This document shows, one piece after another, positions 1-12,578 of a stretch of 64,000 bases of DNA. The DNA lies in NCBI GenBank assembly GCA_022836615.1, contig MU405267.1, positions 1 through 64,000 on the forward strand, written 5' to 3'. This DNA is from Annulohypoxylon bovei var. microspora. Taxonomy: Eukaryota > Ascomycota > Sordariomycetes > Xylariales > Hypoxylaceae. Below the pieces are notes generated by a model, which did no database searches, was not told the DNA's origin, and saw nothing but the letters and a program-made list of their open reading frames with translations. A program made the translations under genes and the position numbers. Position 1 is the stretch's first letter. Each line of letters opens with the position of its first letter.

Positions 1-3000
1 ATATCCACCAACACAACTACCGTATTAGGCATAGCTACTTCTATTTTCCAAAATTTGATTTTTTTTTGGCACAGTACCACCTATGGGCCACCATAGCAAG
101 GTCTAGTACCTACCGTACGGCATACGCTGACGCTGAGCTGGCAGCTGCAAGCAACACGTTAGTGAGCTTCAGGGCTATGTACCTAACGATTAGCAAGGAT
201 TAATAGTGAGACATGCCCTATTCGTATCTACTATCTTCTTTGGAAAGCTCGCCTAGATTTCAGTGGGGTTCATCGTGTCAGACAAATCTTTTTTTTTTTT
301 TCAATTCTCACCTACGTGCGGAATAGTACCAGCGCATCGTCTTACCGTAACATTATATTGCTGTAAGCAACTCAAAGTTAACAACGATTCTAGTTCTATG
401 TAACAATAAAAATGAATGTCTTTGCTGCTTTAGATAGCCTATTCATACATGAATAACCGCGAACAATAACCGCTATTGTTGTGAATACTTACCTACTTAC
501 CAATAGAGAAGAAAATAAGTTGATGATATTAAGCGCGCGCACAACAACGGCAACTCCCTATTCTTATCCAAACCGTCCGAACTATTACATTGTACTTTAC
601 CGCGCGCTCGTCGCAATACACGCGCTACCAGTTACCAGATGCGCTTATACTACCTGAAGTAAACTTACGATGGCGGAACTTTGCGAAGTTATCAGCCCCC
701 AAAATTAATCCTCCGCAACCGCAGGTTCGGGTTTATCAACATTAAAAGCTGCAATACGTTTTGTAACTGTTGTGGAAGGTAACAAGTGACGGGGTGGAGA
801 AGCTCACTGCTTCTACGCTATTCTCCTTTTGACAGTCTTCAGTATCACCGACGATCTTTCCAACTTAGAGAAAATTTCCGTCAGCCCAAAGAAGGGAAGC
901 ACGGAACGTCTTTTGCTAGTTGCAGCTAGTCTTCCCAGATTCTACCAGATTCTAGTCAAAATGCCCAGGCTGCCAGGTACAGTATGTAGATGCCGGACGT
1001 GCGGCGGCACGCCACCTGCAAGTGCTCGATTCTAGCTGGCGCTCTCCCGTCCAGTGAAATCCTTTCGACCCACCAAATCAAGATCTTCTTGGCAGTGGTG
1101 CGTCTAGCGAGTGAAGTTCCTTATCACCATTCGATCTGACACAACAAGTCTGTTCGCGACGAGTCTAGGTTATTATTCGATTTTCTTCTCTTCGCCGATA
1201 GAGGGCGAGAACAACTCTTCTAATATCTTTTTAAGCTTCGGCTCTCGCGTACCGAAAGCTGACTGGTCATCTGCAGCAAGGGGGATTTGCCAAAAACGAT
1301 GTTGTTTCTCAAACGAACCTATCAGTCCTCAGGGGAACCTGTTTCATGTCTTTTTTAGTATTCGGGCTTAGCTTCCTAAATGAGCCTCGACTACATTATG
1401 CCCACATGCATGCGCATCCAGAACACCGGTGCGCTCGCTGGCAGACGAAAATCTCGGTCAGACTTCCTGACCTTTCTACCTTTCTCGCAAATCAGCGTAA
1501 ATCTTTAGATGACTACTTAAGCGAGGCCTGCTTACTACGTACCAGTTGTCCACGTCGCGATACATCCCTTGCCACCCTATGAAACACAACTCATCTTTGG
1601 TAACTTACCTTGCTGTAATGTTTCTTTCGGTCTAGAATACATGTTTCGATTATATTCCCGTTGTTCGCAAGCTACTAAAATCCCTCATTACAGATTATAG
1701 GTAGAGAAAACCCTTACAGCCACGTTAGGTGAATGTAGGCTGTATACGGGAATTATTGCGAAGGCTCATAGATTTTAGAAGATCGGCCGGAATATGATAC
1801 CCCTGAAAGCTGACCCGAGTTGAGTTCCTCGGGCGGGTCTTCCGTTGCGCTGGACTATGCCTTGGCAACCACCAGCTAAGGCCGTATCTGGGTCTCGCCA
1901 GATCTTCAGCGGTTTGCCTTGATCTTTGTCCCAACTTTCCCTGCTTGCATTTGAATTTCATGCGAACTAGATTGATATCCATTCGCCACAACCACGCTAG
2001 GACGATGATCTTCTTCTTCACCTTGACAACGTGGCGGCGTGGGCAGGATGCTTTTATCGGACGACTTCTCAATACATGCCTGTCCCTGTCCCGAATTCAC
2101 GGAACAAGCCCCGTTATTGAGCGACAATAGGAAGATCTTGCGATCTGCGCCCTTGCTGCCTTGGTCGCTTGAGCGAAACCAAGACCCTAGGATTCGTCAA
2201 TCATCTTCTAAGGCTGATCTGTGAGCAGAATTAGTTTTCTAGTTTTTCGTAGGTAGATTTAACTCACCTACTGCTGACAGTGCTTGCCCGTAGGTAACAA
2301 TCTTTTAAAGGGTATGATAGGGCCGAACATACAGCAACATGCGCCTAGTTTCTATGAGTTATAACCAAAGCACAAGATGTCCAAACAATTGCTTTTTCTT
2401 CTGTATTTGAAACGTGCCAATATGGTACCTCGGTAGGTAATTAATCAAAACACGCTGTTCCACAAATACGCAGGCTAATATATTCAGCCATGTGTTCTAA
2501 CAATCTTGAAAACCAGCATCATGGGCAAATGCCGAGTTCGGGGCCATGGATTCGTGGGATAAATTGCATTTCATTTCTGATTAATATCCATTTCACTCTT
2601 CAATGAGCTTTCACTAGAAGAGCTCTCGCTTCTTGAAGTGGATACCCAGCCCGTGATTTTCCCAGCTGGCGACAATATTCCCAACGCCGTGACCCATCCA
2701 TGACTACCTAGGTAGGTATGCTTACATCAACCAGTAGGAAAACCTGATTTGTCCTAGAGCAATCAACTAAAAAGCAGCTCGATAATGAATATTACCGGAA
2801 AAAGGGGGGGGGGGATAATATAAAACTCTATTTACATTCGTAACATCGATATCCCCTTAACTTGAAGAGGCTTTACACGTCAATAAGTGCCCGTGAATCC
2901 ATAATTACATAAGCAACCCCTGAATAACTAGTCTCAACTATACTTAACCCTCACAGCCAATACTCAATTGCAAGACGATATGGTCACTTGTAATTAAAAC

Positions 3001-3918
3001 CATGAGTATGCTAAGATGCGCGTTGGAGTTCACTCGGCTGTGTTGAGTTTTCGATATCAAGGCACCAGGTAATCGTGAAATCACGAATCTCGATATTATA
3101 GTTAGGTAATGAAAAACTTGTAGGTAAACCTGTTGGTATTTGCTTGACTTACTAGATACTAATAGAGGAATACTAAGCCCGCGATCCCATATCCCCCATA
3201 GGCAACTATAAGTCCTTCAATATTTTTTAATCAAGGCCGTCTTTCATATATGTTAAAACTGAACACGACGTATTCACCCTTGACTCCTGACCTGATTCCT
3301 ATATGGTGTACTAGATAATAATTCATGCGGTATTAGAATAACAGGCTAAACTTCCTATCAATCTACTAAGTGATATTTGTGGTTGAAAATGAGTAATCGA
3401 TTGTGTTATTGAACGAGTTGGTCTTATTAGACCAATACTAATCTCCTAACAGAATTTATTAGACCACCTATTATTCTATATCTTGTAGTCAGGTAGTAGA
3501 GTCATTATATCAACCTACTGATGAAAGTATAAGAAGGAACTCTTTATGTCTATATTATTAGGTACCTACCGAATACGATTCAGGTGTGGTTATATAATAT
3601 GTCCTAATGAAGGAGGCTCATAGGAAAGAGTGTGTCTCTGCGCGTTGGTCTCTCCTGTTGATTTGATTTCCTTTGTAAATAGAACGTACTTTCTTCATTA
3701 GTTGTCTACCTAGGTAGGTAGGTAGATACCTAGATTAGATGAGCAACCGCTACCGATCCCATAACTGCTTACTAGAAATATAATAGGTGATGATTAGAGC
3801 TCCAGAGACTTCACTTGAAATATTCCGCAGAGATTCTACACATTTCTTTCAAAGTGGTATAAAATATTACTACGACGACGACACTACCTTAACCAATAAT
3901 TTCTGACAGACAAAAAAC
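1..3918. other. Gene-free 5' region, partly AT-rich
   Basis: I see no convincing gene here. Open frames are short, overlap on both strands and match no family. The stretch from about 2230 to 3900 is notably AT-rich. It contains a run of 11 G at 2804-2814 and a cluster of TAGGTA/TACCTA words at 3706-3735. It could be old repeat-derived DNA, but no terminal repeats or transposon protein were recognised. Confidence 0.6.
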
Positions 3919-4827
3919 ATGGCCAAATATATACAGCTTCCTGACGATCGATATGTTTGTGGTCCTCATAGGCTAGTCATATGCTCAATTTGCGATGTGG
4001 ACTTCTCCGTGTTCAATCAACTGGTCACACAACCTCCGGACATGCTAGAGTCCATGATAAATGATCTAGAGCCAAGTTTTGCAGAGTCCCTGACACGCGC
4101 GATTCAAGTTCTCAATGAAGGCAGCTCCGTAGCTCCCCCACGACGCGCCACGCCTCCACTTGATACCAAACCATTGGCAGCTCCTCCGAGTGACAGTAGC
4201 TGGAACCAGCCAGGAACAGAACCGCCAATACCAGGGGTGTTTTTGGTTCCGACCTTAAACTCAACTCCATTCGACATTTTTTCCAGCATCAATATCCCCT
4301 ACACGGACCGAACTACGCGCTTCGTCCACCGCGAAGACCCGTTGCAACTTCTGGTCTTCGCTGGCTCCGCCTACGTGTATCCTCGTTCGGAGAATCCGCG
4401 AGCAGGCTGGGCATTTTGGTTTAGGTTCGATACCGCCGGTCACGGATACTCCATCGCGTCCGGTCGCTTGGAAGACAAAGATTCCGAAGGAAACCCTCTT
4501 CTAAAAACAAAAGACAGCGCCGACATTCGAGCGCTAATCGCAATTCTTCAGCGCCGACGCTGGGCGGCGGAGGGCTTTACTACCTTGGTCATTGCCACCT
4601 CCTCTCACTTTGTTGTTGATACCATCACCATCATGCTAAGACCGTGGTGCTCTTATAACTGGCAACCTCCCTCAGGGGTTGTACCTCCTAACCGCGACCT
4701 GTGGGAGATATTCCTCGCTGAAGTCGACAAATGTAACCAAGAAGGCCTGGACGTGAAGGTTTGGCAAGTCCTAAAGACGATGACCGAACAAGCAGATCTG
4801 GAGGCTGTGCGGGTTGCGATGAATTGA
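3919..4827 (+). CDS. Degenerate RNase H-fold protein, single exon
   Basis: A 302-residue protein whose C-terminal half (about 142-302) reads as the fungal RNase H-like domain: an NPRAGWAFWF strand, then DSADIRALIAIL, then LVIATSSHFVV, and NRDLWEIFLAEVD near the end. In active relatives the first strand carries Asp (DGA), the helix carries Glu (RAELRA) and the fourth strand carries Asp (ATDSEYVV). Here these sites are Ala148, Asp202 and Ser228, so two of the metal-binding acids are gone. The N-terminus has an HRLVICSICDVDFS motif (residues 18-30) with two close cysteines, also seen in fungal proteins of this type. Residues 70-110 are Pro-rich linker. The start has a good context (AAAAAACATGG). 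The protein is probably a non-catalytic nucleic-acid-binding relative. The fold call is fairly secure; the role is unknown. Confidence 0.75.
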   Translation: MAKYIQLPDDRYVCGPHRLVICSICDVDFSVFNQLVTQPPDMLESMINDLEPSFAESLTRAIQVLNEGSSVAPPRRATPPLDTKPLAAPPSDSSWNQPGTEPPIPGVFLVPTLNSTPFDIFSSINIPYTDRTTRFVHREDPLQLLVFAGSAYVYPRSENPRAGWAFWFRFDTAGHGYSIASGRLEDKDSEGNPLLKTKDSADIRALIAILQRRRWAAEGFTTLVIATSSHFVVDTITIMLRPWCSYNWQPPSGVVPPNRDLWEIFLAEVDKCNQEGLDVKVWQVLKTMTEQADLEAVRVAMN

Positions 4828-5294
4828 TTGAAACGCTTCGAAGGAACGCCGAATATCGCGGTGTTGTTAGATTTGAACCCGACGGCTTCTTAGAGGGGGT
4901 TGATGGTGCCATACGAGGTTGACATTGACTTTAGTAGGACTTTACTATCCAGGGTCTGCGCCTCTCACCTCTCCGCATAATTACGCAGAGCTGCTGCGAC
5001 GCGAGCAATGTACATAACCACTAATGGCGCTATTGGTGATAGATAGGTACTGTACCTATAGGTACCCTCAATCAAGCTGAAAAAAGCCAACCGAGGATGT
5101 AACATCGATGTCTCGGAAGGATGCGAGTTGCTTACAACTCCCACCGCATAAAATAAGCCATAAGCTTACTTGCGGCTACGAGCCAAGGACTTTGTGTGAT
5201 ATTAATTGACTACCTCGCCCTTTTAGCTTTCGCGCACGTCAATTGAACCCCATCGACTCTGTAGTTCTCGTACAGATTGGTGACGGCTTTTACA
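4828..5294. other. Intergenic, 467 bp
   Basis: No gene seen. The stretch carries the 3' flank of the RNase H-like gene and the promoter of the short-chain dehydrogenase. Around 5040-5070 lies a cluster of TAGGTA/TACCTA words. Confidence 0.6.
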
Positions 5295-6329
5295 ATGTCT
5301 TTCTACTCGTATTGGACGCAATTCTTCCCCCCTCGCGATGGCGCACCGATCACAGAAGCCAACGTGTCCAATCTGGCTGGGAAGGTGTTCATAGTAACGG
5401 GCGGGTCGTCTGGGATAGGATATGAGCTCGCGCGAGTCCTGTACGGTGCCGGAGGTAAAGTGTATATGCTCACGCGGACGAAGAAGAACGCCGAGGAAGC
5501 TATCGATCGCATAAAAACTCACTATGCGGATAAAGACGTGAACACGGGGAGCTTAGAGTTTGTGCCGATGGATCTCTCAGACTTCACGAGTGTCAAGGCG
5601 GCCGCGCAGCAATTCCTAGACAGCGAGGGACCGGATGGGAGACTCGACACCCTGTTCAACAATGCGGGCACAGGCGGCTGGAAGGACGCCCCACTGACTC
5701 CTCAAGGACACGAGTACCATATTACCGCCAATTCGGTCGGGCATTTCTTACTAGCCCGGCTACTCACGCCCATTCTCACCCAGACGGCTAAGAAGTCTCC
5801 CAAGGATAGCGTGCGAGTGGTCTGGGCTGCGTCTATCCTCGTCGAAATGACAAGCCCGATAAACGGAATAACGAAAGAATTTCTGCAAGACCCCTCCAGC
5901 GAGAAGCTCGCGGGTGTCCTATATGCCCAGTCAAAGACAGCAAACTGGTTCCTAGCCACCGAATTTGCGCGAGCCCAATCCGAATCGGGGCCGTTCGGGT
6001 CGGGAATTGTTCATATCGGCGGTAACCCCGGAAGCTACAACACGAATATCTGGCGTCACGTCAAAGATCTGATCAAATATTATCTCGTCTATCCTACACT
6101 GCGGGATCCGATATATGGGGCCTACACCTATATGTGGATGGGCTTCTCGGACGAGGTGACCATGGAGGAGGCGCAAGCGGGAAACTACGCGATATGCGAT
6201 GGGAGGTGGCACCCGGGACAGAGAGCGGATCTTCTTTTGGCAATAAAGGGAGAAGAAGAAGGGGGTTCAGGGCGATCGAAAGAGTTTTTTGATTGGTGCG
6301 AGGAGAAAGTAAAGGACTTTGTGAATTAA
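5295..6329 (+). CDS. Short-chain dehydrogenase/reductase, single exon
   Basis: A 344-residue NAD(P)-dependent short-chain dehydrogenase. The ATG at 5295 is chosen because the frame upstream has only a TTG, and MSFYSYWTQFFPP is the usual start of this fungal subgroup. Visible motifs are the cofactor-binding TGGSSGIG (35-42), NNAG (122-125), Asn146, catalytic Ser180 and YAQSK (Tyr210, Lys214). The NPGSYNT segment follows, as in retinol-dehydrogenase-like members. The substrate cannot be read from the sequence; such genes often act on small alcohols or ketones in secondary metabolism or detoxification. It stands alone, with no biosynthetic cluster around it. The family call is secure. Confidence 0.93.
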   Translation: MSFYSYWTQFFPPRDGAPITEANVSNLAGKVFIVTGGSSGIGYELARVLYGAGGKVYMLTRTKKNAEEAIDRIKTHYADKDVNTGSLEFVPMDLSDFTSVKAAAQQFLDSEGPDGRLDTLFNNAGTGGWKDAPLTPQGHEYHITANSVGHFLLARLLTPILTQTAKKSPKDSVRVVWAASILVEMTSPINGITKEFLQDPSSEKLAGVLYAQSKTANWFLATEFARAQSESGPFGSGIVHIGGNPGSYNTNIWRHVKDLIKYYLVYPTLRDPIYGAYTYMWMGFSDEVTMEEAQAGNYAICDGRWHPGQRADLLLAIKGEEEGGSGRSKEFFDWCEEKVKDFVN

Positions 6330-6988
6330 GGGTCAATTGTAGGTGTCTACCTAGGTATTTGTTTTCCTTCCGGATTATAAGATTATATGGAAATACTAGA
6401 GGGATAGGTATTCATAGACGCTTATAGAGAGGGATCTAGGACTTTTATATAGGGAGGCATTTAATGTTCTACTTGGGCATCATACCTGTCAACTTGGCCG
6501 ATATCCACTTACCTACCTCCTAACTAGCATAAGTCTGCCAACCTACCTGAATACACTCTACCTCAGCTACCTACATATGTAATAGCTATAGAGTTAAAAT
6601 ATGACCGCTTGCAAGCGTTAACTAGATTGAGTGTGCTATAAGTAATATGGGGGCTTTATAGCCATGTGCCAAGTCATAGATTGGACGATAATCTTCCTAC
6701 TCTTCCAAACTGGGACAATCTTACATATGTAGGCAGTTTACTACCTGACTATTATGAATAACACTCTAGTGTTGTTCATCTCTAAACTCGGTTAAGTAGT
6801 CGGTTTGGGTCCTATGCAAGTCTCGTAAGAGTTACCTAGGTTAACACCTCGTCCGCCCCCCAAGACAAAATTTCCCCCTCATTTTTATAAATTTCAACAA
6901 GCTTAAGGGATATACTGTATCTAAGAAGGTTGTGCCACAATTGTTTCATGCCCTGTATTTGAAAGATAGACTTATCACGATTACAGCT
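6330..6988. other. Intergenic, 659 bp
   Basis: No gene seen. AT-rich, with several TACCTA words. It holds the 3' flank of the dehydrogenase and the promoter of the serine hydrolase. Confidence 0.6.
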
Positions 6989-8303
6989 ATGATAGATCAA
7001 GTCGATAAAATATATGAAGAGGCCATTGCCTCGGGACTCCTTCCGGGCGTCTCCCTATTTGCGGGAGATAAAAACGGTAAACCTTTCTACTTTTATGAGA
7101 ATGCCTAAGATCCTCGGATTGCCACAAGCGATGTCCTAACCTTGGAACTACCTACCTTAGATTTCACTAACATGGAAACTAGGAAATGTTCTCTATTCCA
7201 AGTCATTCGGAAAGGCCAGTCTCGAAGAGGGTGACAGTCGGCCTTTCACCGATTCTACCGTCGCCGCCATCGCCTCGATGAGCAAACTCATGACTTCGGT
7301 AGCCGTTCTACAATGCATCGAGGATGAGATCCTAGACCTGGACGAAGAAGTCACATCCTTGCGTCCCGAGATGGGAAAGTATGGTTTGATCACAGGCTTC
7401 GACGACGCCAAGAACAGTGCCACATTCGCGCCTAACCCCACGCCGATTACGCTCCGCATGCTGCTCACCCATACGTCTGGCCACCAGTACGACTGGTTCA
7501 GCTCCGCCCTTATGAAGTGGCGCTCCTCGCGTAACGAGAAGCCGTCGAGTGGTCGGACCCTCGAGGAAGTGTCGGCCCTGCCACTCGTGTTCGAGCCGGG
7601 GACGGGCTTCGCATACGGCGTCGGACACGACTGGGCGGGTAAGGCGCTTGAACTAGCCGCCAAATCCAGCCTTGACGACTTCATGCGCGAACGCATCTGG
7701 ACGCCCTTAGGGATCGAGAAAGACATCAGTTTCTACCCGAAGACGAAGGACGGCATGAAGGATAGGATAGCCGGCGTCGGCACGTTGAACGAAAAGGGCG
7801 AGCCTCCAGCCGTGCATATCCCGGGCTTCGAAATCACGGGCGGGGCAACTGGCTGCTTCGGCGGCGCGGGAATCTACGCGACAGCAAGAGCGTATTACAC
7901 CTTCCTATCCGCGCTCCTACGACGTGATCCCGTACTCCTGAAGCCCTCGTCATACGAGGAGCTATTCCGGCCTCAGCTCGACGAGCGGTGCGAGAAGTCT
8001 CTCAACGATCTCATATTTTCCTCCCCGATGAACACGCAGTATCTCGGCATGCAGGTTCCGGAATCCGCCCCGAAGACGTGGAGCCTAGCGGGTCTGGTAG
8101 CGAAGGAGGGTCAGGAGGGACGCTTCGCGGCGGGAACCACGCTCTGGGGCGGGTACCCGAGCTGCGAGTGGTTTATCGACCACGAGACTGGCATATGCGG
8201 CGTGGCTGTCTGTCAGCTCATTCCTGCCATGCAGCCGGACGTCATGGCGTTGCACGAGAAGTTCCAGAAGGCTTTGTTTAGCGAGGTCAAGGCGAAGTTG
8301 TAG
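6989..8303 (+). CDS. Beta-lactamase-fold serine hydrolase (LovD/EstB type)
   Basis: Two exons, 6989-7076 and 7183-8303, give a 402-residue protein. The intron (7077-7182) has a GTAAAC donor, a CACTAAC branch-like site and an AAACTAG acceptor. Splicing joins FAGDKNG to NVLYSKSFGKA without a frame break, as expected for this family. Ser61 and Lys64 form the SxxK catalytic pair (SMSK). Tyr174 in GFAYGVGHDW is the likely general base. The LLTHTSGH motif and a C-terminal WGGY segment near the active site are also present. Family members are esterases or acyltransferases such as fungal LovD-type enzymes; antibiotic cleavage is not implied. There is no signal peptide, so the enzyme is probably intracellular. 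The natural substrate is unknown. Confidence 0.92.
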
Positions 8304-9661
8304 TGACTGGATTGTTCTTAAACCGGAAGTCTCTAAGACTGTCCGAATTTGCCGTCAGTATCGGAAATTTATATATACTATCTACCTATGTACCTACGAT
8401 ACACAACATTGTCAAATTAGATACGAGTATCAGTCAATTTTCTCGTATTGTTTGGAAATGTTAGCAACCTAAGAGATTCGAGTTTCTTCTGGACGCCATT
8501 CCCTTCATTGGCCGTAGTAACCCTAACACTAACCCTGAGAGTCAGTATTATACTTATTAAAGCCTGCCGGGAGACAACTATTTTTTTAAAAAAAATACGG
8601 AGCTACTGCAACGAGCCGTTAGGTCTTAGATCATCCACATCTCGGCAACTCACCTAGCTTTAACGACTCAGCACGCACTTCTGGTTCGGCCGAAGGGCGA
8701 AACTACATAAAATATATCAACATCGTGGTATAATACCAAACTAGGAAATATATTGAACAGCAGCTTGCGTTGACGCATGTGTTGTATACCTGTTGTATAA
8801 TCTTACAAACATTAAAGTCCATGCATGTTGAATCGTGATTGGTTATAGTACTAGTGGGATGACGGTGATGATTTAATAAAGAGCGGAGGACCCATAAAAC
8901 AAAGGCTGAGAAGTCGAATTCTTATTTGTCAAAAACTAAATATTTCGGCCCCCAACTGCACGACTGGCTTAGTTCATCAGCGCGGGGGGTTGGACCCACA
9001 TGTTTTGACCAATAGCGCATCGAGTTCGACTTTAAGCTTCACCGATTTCCTCCAGCCTTCAACCCCTCGTCTCTTCTTTTCTTTCAGCTCTTTTACAAAG
9101 TGGCATGTTTCGTTACAATCATCGCATGAACACACTTGGAAAAATTGGAAAAAATTGATGAAATATACCTCAATACTCAAGATGACTTGTCATCAATCTG
9201 TCAGCATGTCGCAGACTATTTCCCTAGCCTTTCCCAGAGCCTCTTTCGGCTTGAGGGATGACATACATTGGTTGCCTAGGTCTAGGTACTATAGGTCTAG
9301 ATAGTTTTGGTGATAGATCACGCCCTCCTCTATTTCTGTAACTCTTCCCCTCTCTTGTGAGCTCGTTGTTGGTGTTTCCTTAAAGCTAAGGACAATTCCT
9401 TCTCATTTCTTGGCTTTTTTACTTCTCTTCTTCCTGACTATTTATGAACGTGGTTTCCCCTCTTGTTGCCTACGTCGTTATCTATTACTTGTAGCTTCAC
9501 TTTGCTGAATCTCGCAAGTTTCATTTTTCTCCCACTTCGTCTTTCCTTTTCCGTCAAGCTAGCCAAAACTATAAGAGCAACTAAACAGTTGATCCTTCCA
9601 TCTTCACAATAGTTGGCCAACTTGTATCCAGGTATTTTCTTGGGCTTGACTTTGTGAAACC
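8304..9661. other. Intergenic, 1.36 kb
   Basis: No gene seen; short frames here match nothing. There is a T7/A8 pair near 8580-8595 and a telomere-like stretch at 8518-8536. The pyrimidine-rich segment from 9300 to 9660 is probably the promoter and 5' untranslated region of the calpain gene. Confidence 0.55.
8518..8536. repeat. Short telomere-like interstitial repeat
   Basis: The sequence TAACCCTAACACTAACCCT is close to three units of the fungal telomere repeat CCCTAA. It is too short to be more than an interstitial trace or chance. Confidence 0.4.
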
Positions 9662-12578
9662 ATGTCGATCATATTCCCACCACCCTCAGATGCCGGATAC
9701 CTAAATCAGGACGTTGAAGGCCGTACCGTCATGGCGGAGCTGCCCGTGACCATACCTCGAACCTCTAAGAAACCCAAGCAGCAGACCCCCCAGCAGGCGA
9801 TTGATGAGTTCTGGGGTAAATTCACTACCAAGGCTCCTGGGAAAGGTGTGAAGTCTGATGTTCCTTATATAAGTCGTTCAGGAGCTTCAAGACTAACTGA
9901 TCTTACCAATTTTCCTTCTATTAGCAACTACTGTTATCCCGCACAATGAATACGCCGAAAAAGCAGCGAAACGATCGACCAAGGCTGTCGGCACAAACAC
10001 ACAGACGTCGTACGAGGAAGCCGCCGCCGTCTGTAAGGCCAAGGTCGCCAAGATCGTGAAAGAATGTCGCCGAGTGAATCAGAAATACCGGGATCCGCAC
10101 TTCGATCTGGAGTTCGATCTGAAATTGGGCAGCCAGGATACGCTCGAGTCACTCTGCAACACCAAGGATAAGTCAGATGCGACCTTCAGGCCGAAGAGCG
10201 TCAAGCGCGTGGTCGACATTTTTGATGAACCTAAGTTCTACATCGAGGGTCCCACCGCTAACGACGTTAGGCAAGGCCGTGACGGCGACTGCTGGCTGCT
10301 CGCTGCTTTGTGCACCCTCAGTAATAAACCTAGTCTGATCGAGAAGGTGTGCGTAGCTCGCGACGAGCAGGTTGGCGTCTACGGCTTTGTCTTCCACCGC
10401 GACGGCGAGTGGATCTCCGAGATCATCGACGATAAGCTGTTCCTCACGAAACCCGACTTCGACGAAAGCTTTCTCGAGCGCATACTCTGGGAAGACCGCG
10501 AGAGGATCAACTCTGAGGAGCAGTATCGAAAAGCGTATCAGAGCGGATCCGGCGCCTTATACTTTGCGCAATGCGAGCACGAGAACGAGACCTGGCTACC
10601 TCTGCTCGAGAAGGCTTATGCCAAGGCGCACGGCGACTACGCAGCGATCGAAGGCGGCTACACCGGCGAGGGTATCGAGGACCTTACCGGCGGAGTGACT
10701 TCGGAGCTCTATACCACGGATATCCTAGACAAGGAGTACTTCTGGAAAGAAGAGCTCATGAAAGTCAATGCCGAATTTCTCTTCGGATGCTCTACCGGGA
10801 TGTGGGGTATCGGGTGGGGTGACCGCAAGGGGATCGTCGAACTTCATGCATATTCGATCATGAAGGCTGTCGACATAGACGGCCAGCGCCTTGTCTTGTT
10901 GAAGAACCCCTGGGGGAAGGGAGAATGGAAGGGGGCTTGGGCAGACGGTAGCAAGGAATGGACTGCCGAATGGTTGCTCAAGCTTAATCATCGCTTCGGT
11001 GACGATGGCAACTTTTGGATCTCATACGATGATCTACTCCGTAAATACCAGGCATTCGACCGAACTCGACTCTTCGGTCCGGAGTGGAAAGTTACCGCCC
11101 TTTGGACTACGCTCTCGATTCCTTGGACCTTGGATTACCACGAAACTTATTTCGATTTCTCCCTAGCAAAGACGGGGCCGGTTGTCATCGTGCTTTCTCA
11201 GCTTGATGATAGATACTACCGTGGTCTTGAAGGCCAGTACCGGTTCGAACTGAACTTTCGCTTGCACAAGAATGGGCAAGAAGACTACGTCGTACGTAGC
11301 ATTAGCCCATACTGCCAGAATCGCTCGGTCAACGTCGAGCTCGAGCTGGAAGAAGGTGAATACACCGTATTGTTAAAGATCAACGCGACTCGCTACATGG
11401 CGAAGCTACCGATAGAAGAGGTAGTTCGGAACAACGCGCGAGATCGCAGGGACAAGCTTGTGGCCGTCGGGATGTCTTACGATCTAGCTCACAGCAAAGG
11501 GAAGGTCCTCGAGACCCCCGAGGAAAAGAAAGCTCGAAAGGAAGCAGAGAAGCGCAAAAAGGACAAGGAACGCCAGGAGCTCAAGAAAAAGATCATGGAC
11601 GGTCGGAACCGCCGCCACTACCTCCGCGTCAAGGATCACAACAAGCATCAGGAGAAGAAGGCTAAGGCCAAGGCCAAGGCACAGGCTAAGAAGGCCGCTA
11701 AAGCTGAGAAGGCAAAAGCGAAGGTGGCTTCAGAGGAGGCCAACAATCCCAAAGAGCAACAATCGGGACCCGAGAAGGAAAAACACGTCCAAGTATTGTC
11801 TCCAAGTCAAACACCGGAACCGGATTCCAAGGGATCAGGGTCTGAATCAAGTACTGGTCCCAAGATAGAGACTCCGTCTACAGAGCCTGATAAGATTTAT
11901 TCGGATGTGTCACCTAAATCCGAAGAGAAACTAGTTGAGACCTCTAAGGAACCCGAGGTATCGAAGTCGGACGAGGCTTCGGGTTCTGCTAAGGTCGAAG
12001 AAAAAGCCGACCTAGCTAAAGAGCCAGAAGAGTTGAAAGATGAAAAACCCAAGTCAGGCGAAGGTGAAAAGTCCGAAAAGAAAGAAACGAGTAAAGAAGA
12101 TGAAGAGGAATCATCTGATGAGAGCGATGTTTCGTCTGTCTCTGAAATCAGCGACCGGGAACTAGATATCGAGCTTGAACATCGTGCTAAAGCACCCCAA
12201 TCGCCTCCTCCTCCTCCCCCGCCAGCTACGGGGCTGCCGGAGGAAGAGGAAGACGAGTTCGAGAATAACCCGTGGAACGCTGTCACTACTGTCGGCCTGC
12301 GGGTTTACTACAAGGTGTCGGATGAGGATAAAGACAAAGAGGTCGTGAAGCTGCGCGTAGTTCGTCCGAACCCATATGTCAAGGATAAGAAAGACAAGGA
12401 CGGTGGAGAGAGCGACAAGGATGACGGGGATGATGAGGAAGACGGAGCCGAGGATAAACAGGCCGAGCCCAAGAGTTCCAAAGGCCTTGACGTCGACGAC
12501 AGCTCCAAAGATGCTACCCTAGAAGGGGATAACGAGCAAAGGAAGAAGAGCATCTTGTCTTTGATACCGTCAGCTTAG
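9662..12578 (+). CDS. Calpain-family cysteine protease with long charged tail
   Basis: Two exons, 9662-9845 and 9925-12578, encode 945 residues. The intron (9846-9924) has donor GTGTGA, branch GACTAAC and acceptor CTATTAG; it joins FTTKAPGK to ATTVIPHNEY. The calpain catalytic domain spans about residues 150-460. Cys184 lies in GRDGDCWLLAAL, His369 in VELHAYSIM and Asn389 in LLKNPWG, so the catalytic triad is complete. A beta-sandwich C2-like region follows at about 470-570. The last 350 residues are low-complexity: Lys/Ala/Glu-rich coils, an acidic Ser/Glu stretch and a seven-proline run. This is a cytosolic-type calpain of filamentous fungi. It differs from PalB/Rim13, the pH-signalling calpain. 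The target is unknown. Confidence 0.93.

Noticed and set aside
829..2224. Several overlapping short frames on both strands near the left edge
   Set aside because: They overlap each other, lack family features and have no plausible splice links; typical of chance frames in GC-mixed DNA.
11897..12553. Long minus-strand Ser-rich frames opposite the calpain tail
   Set aside because: They are the antisense of the Lys/Glu-rich coding repeats and carry no independent signal.
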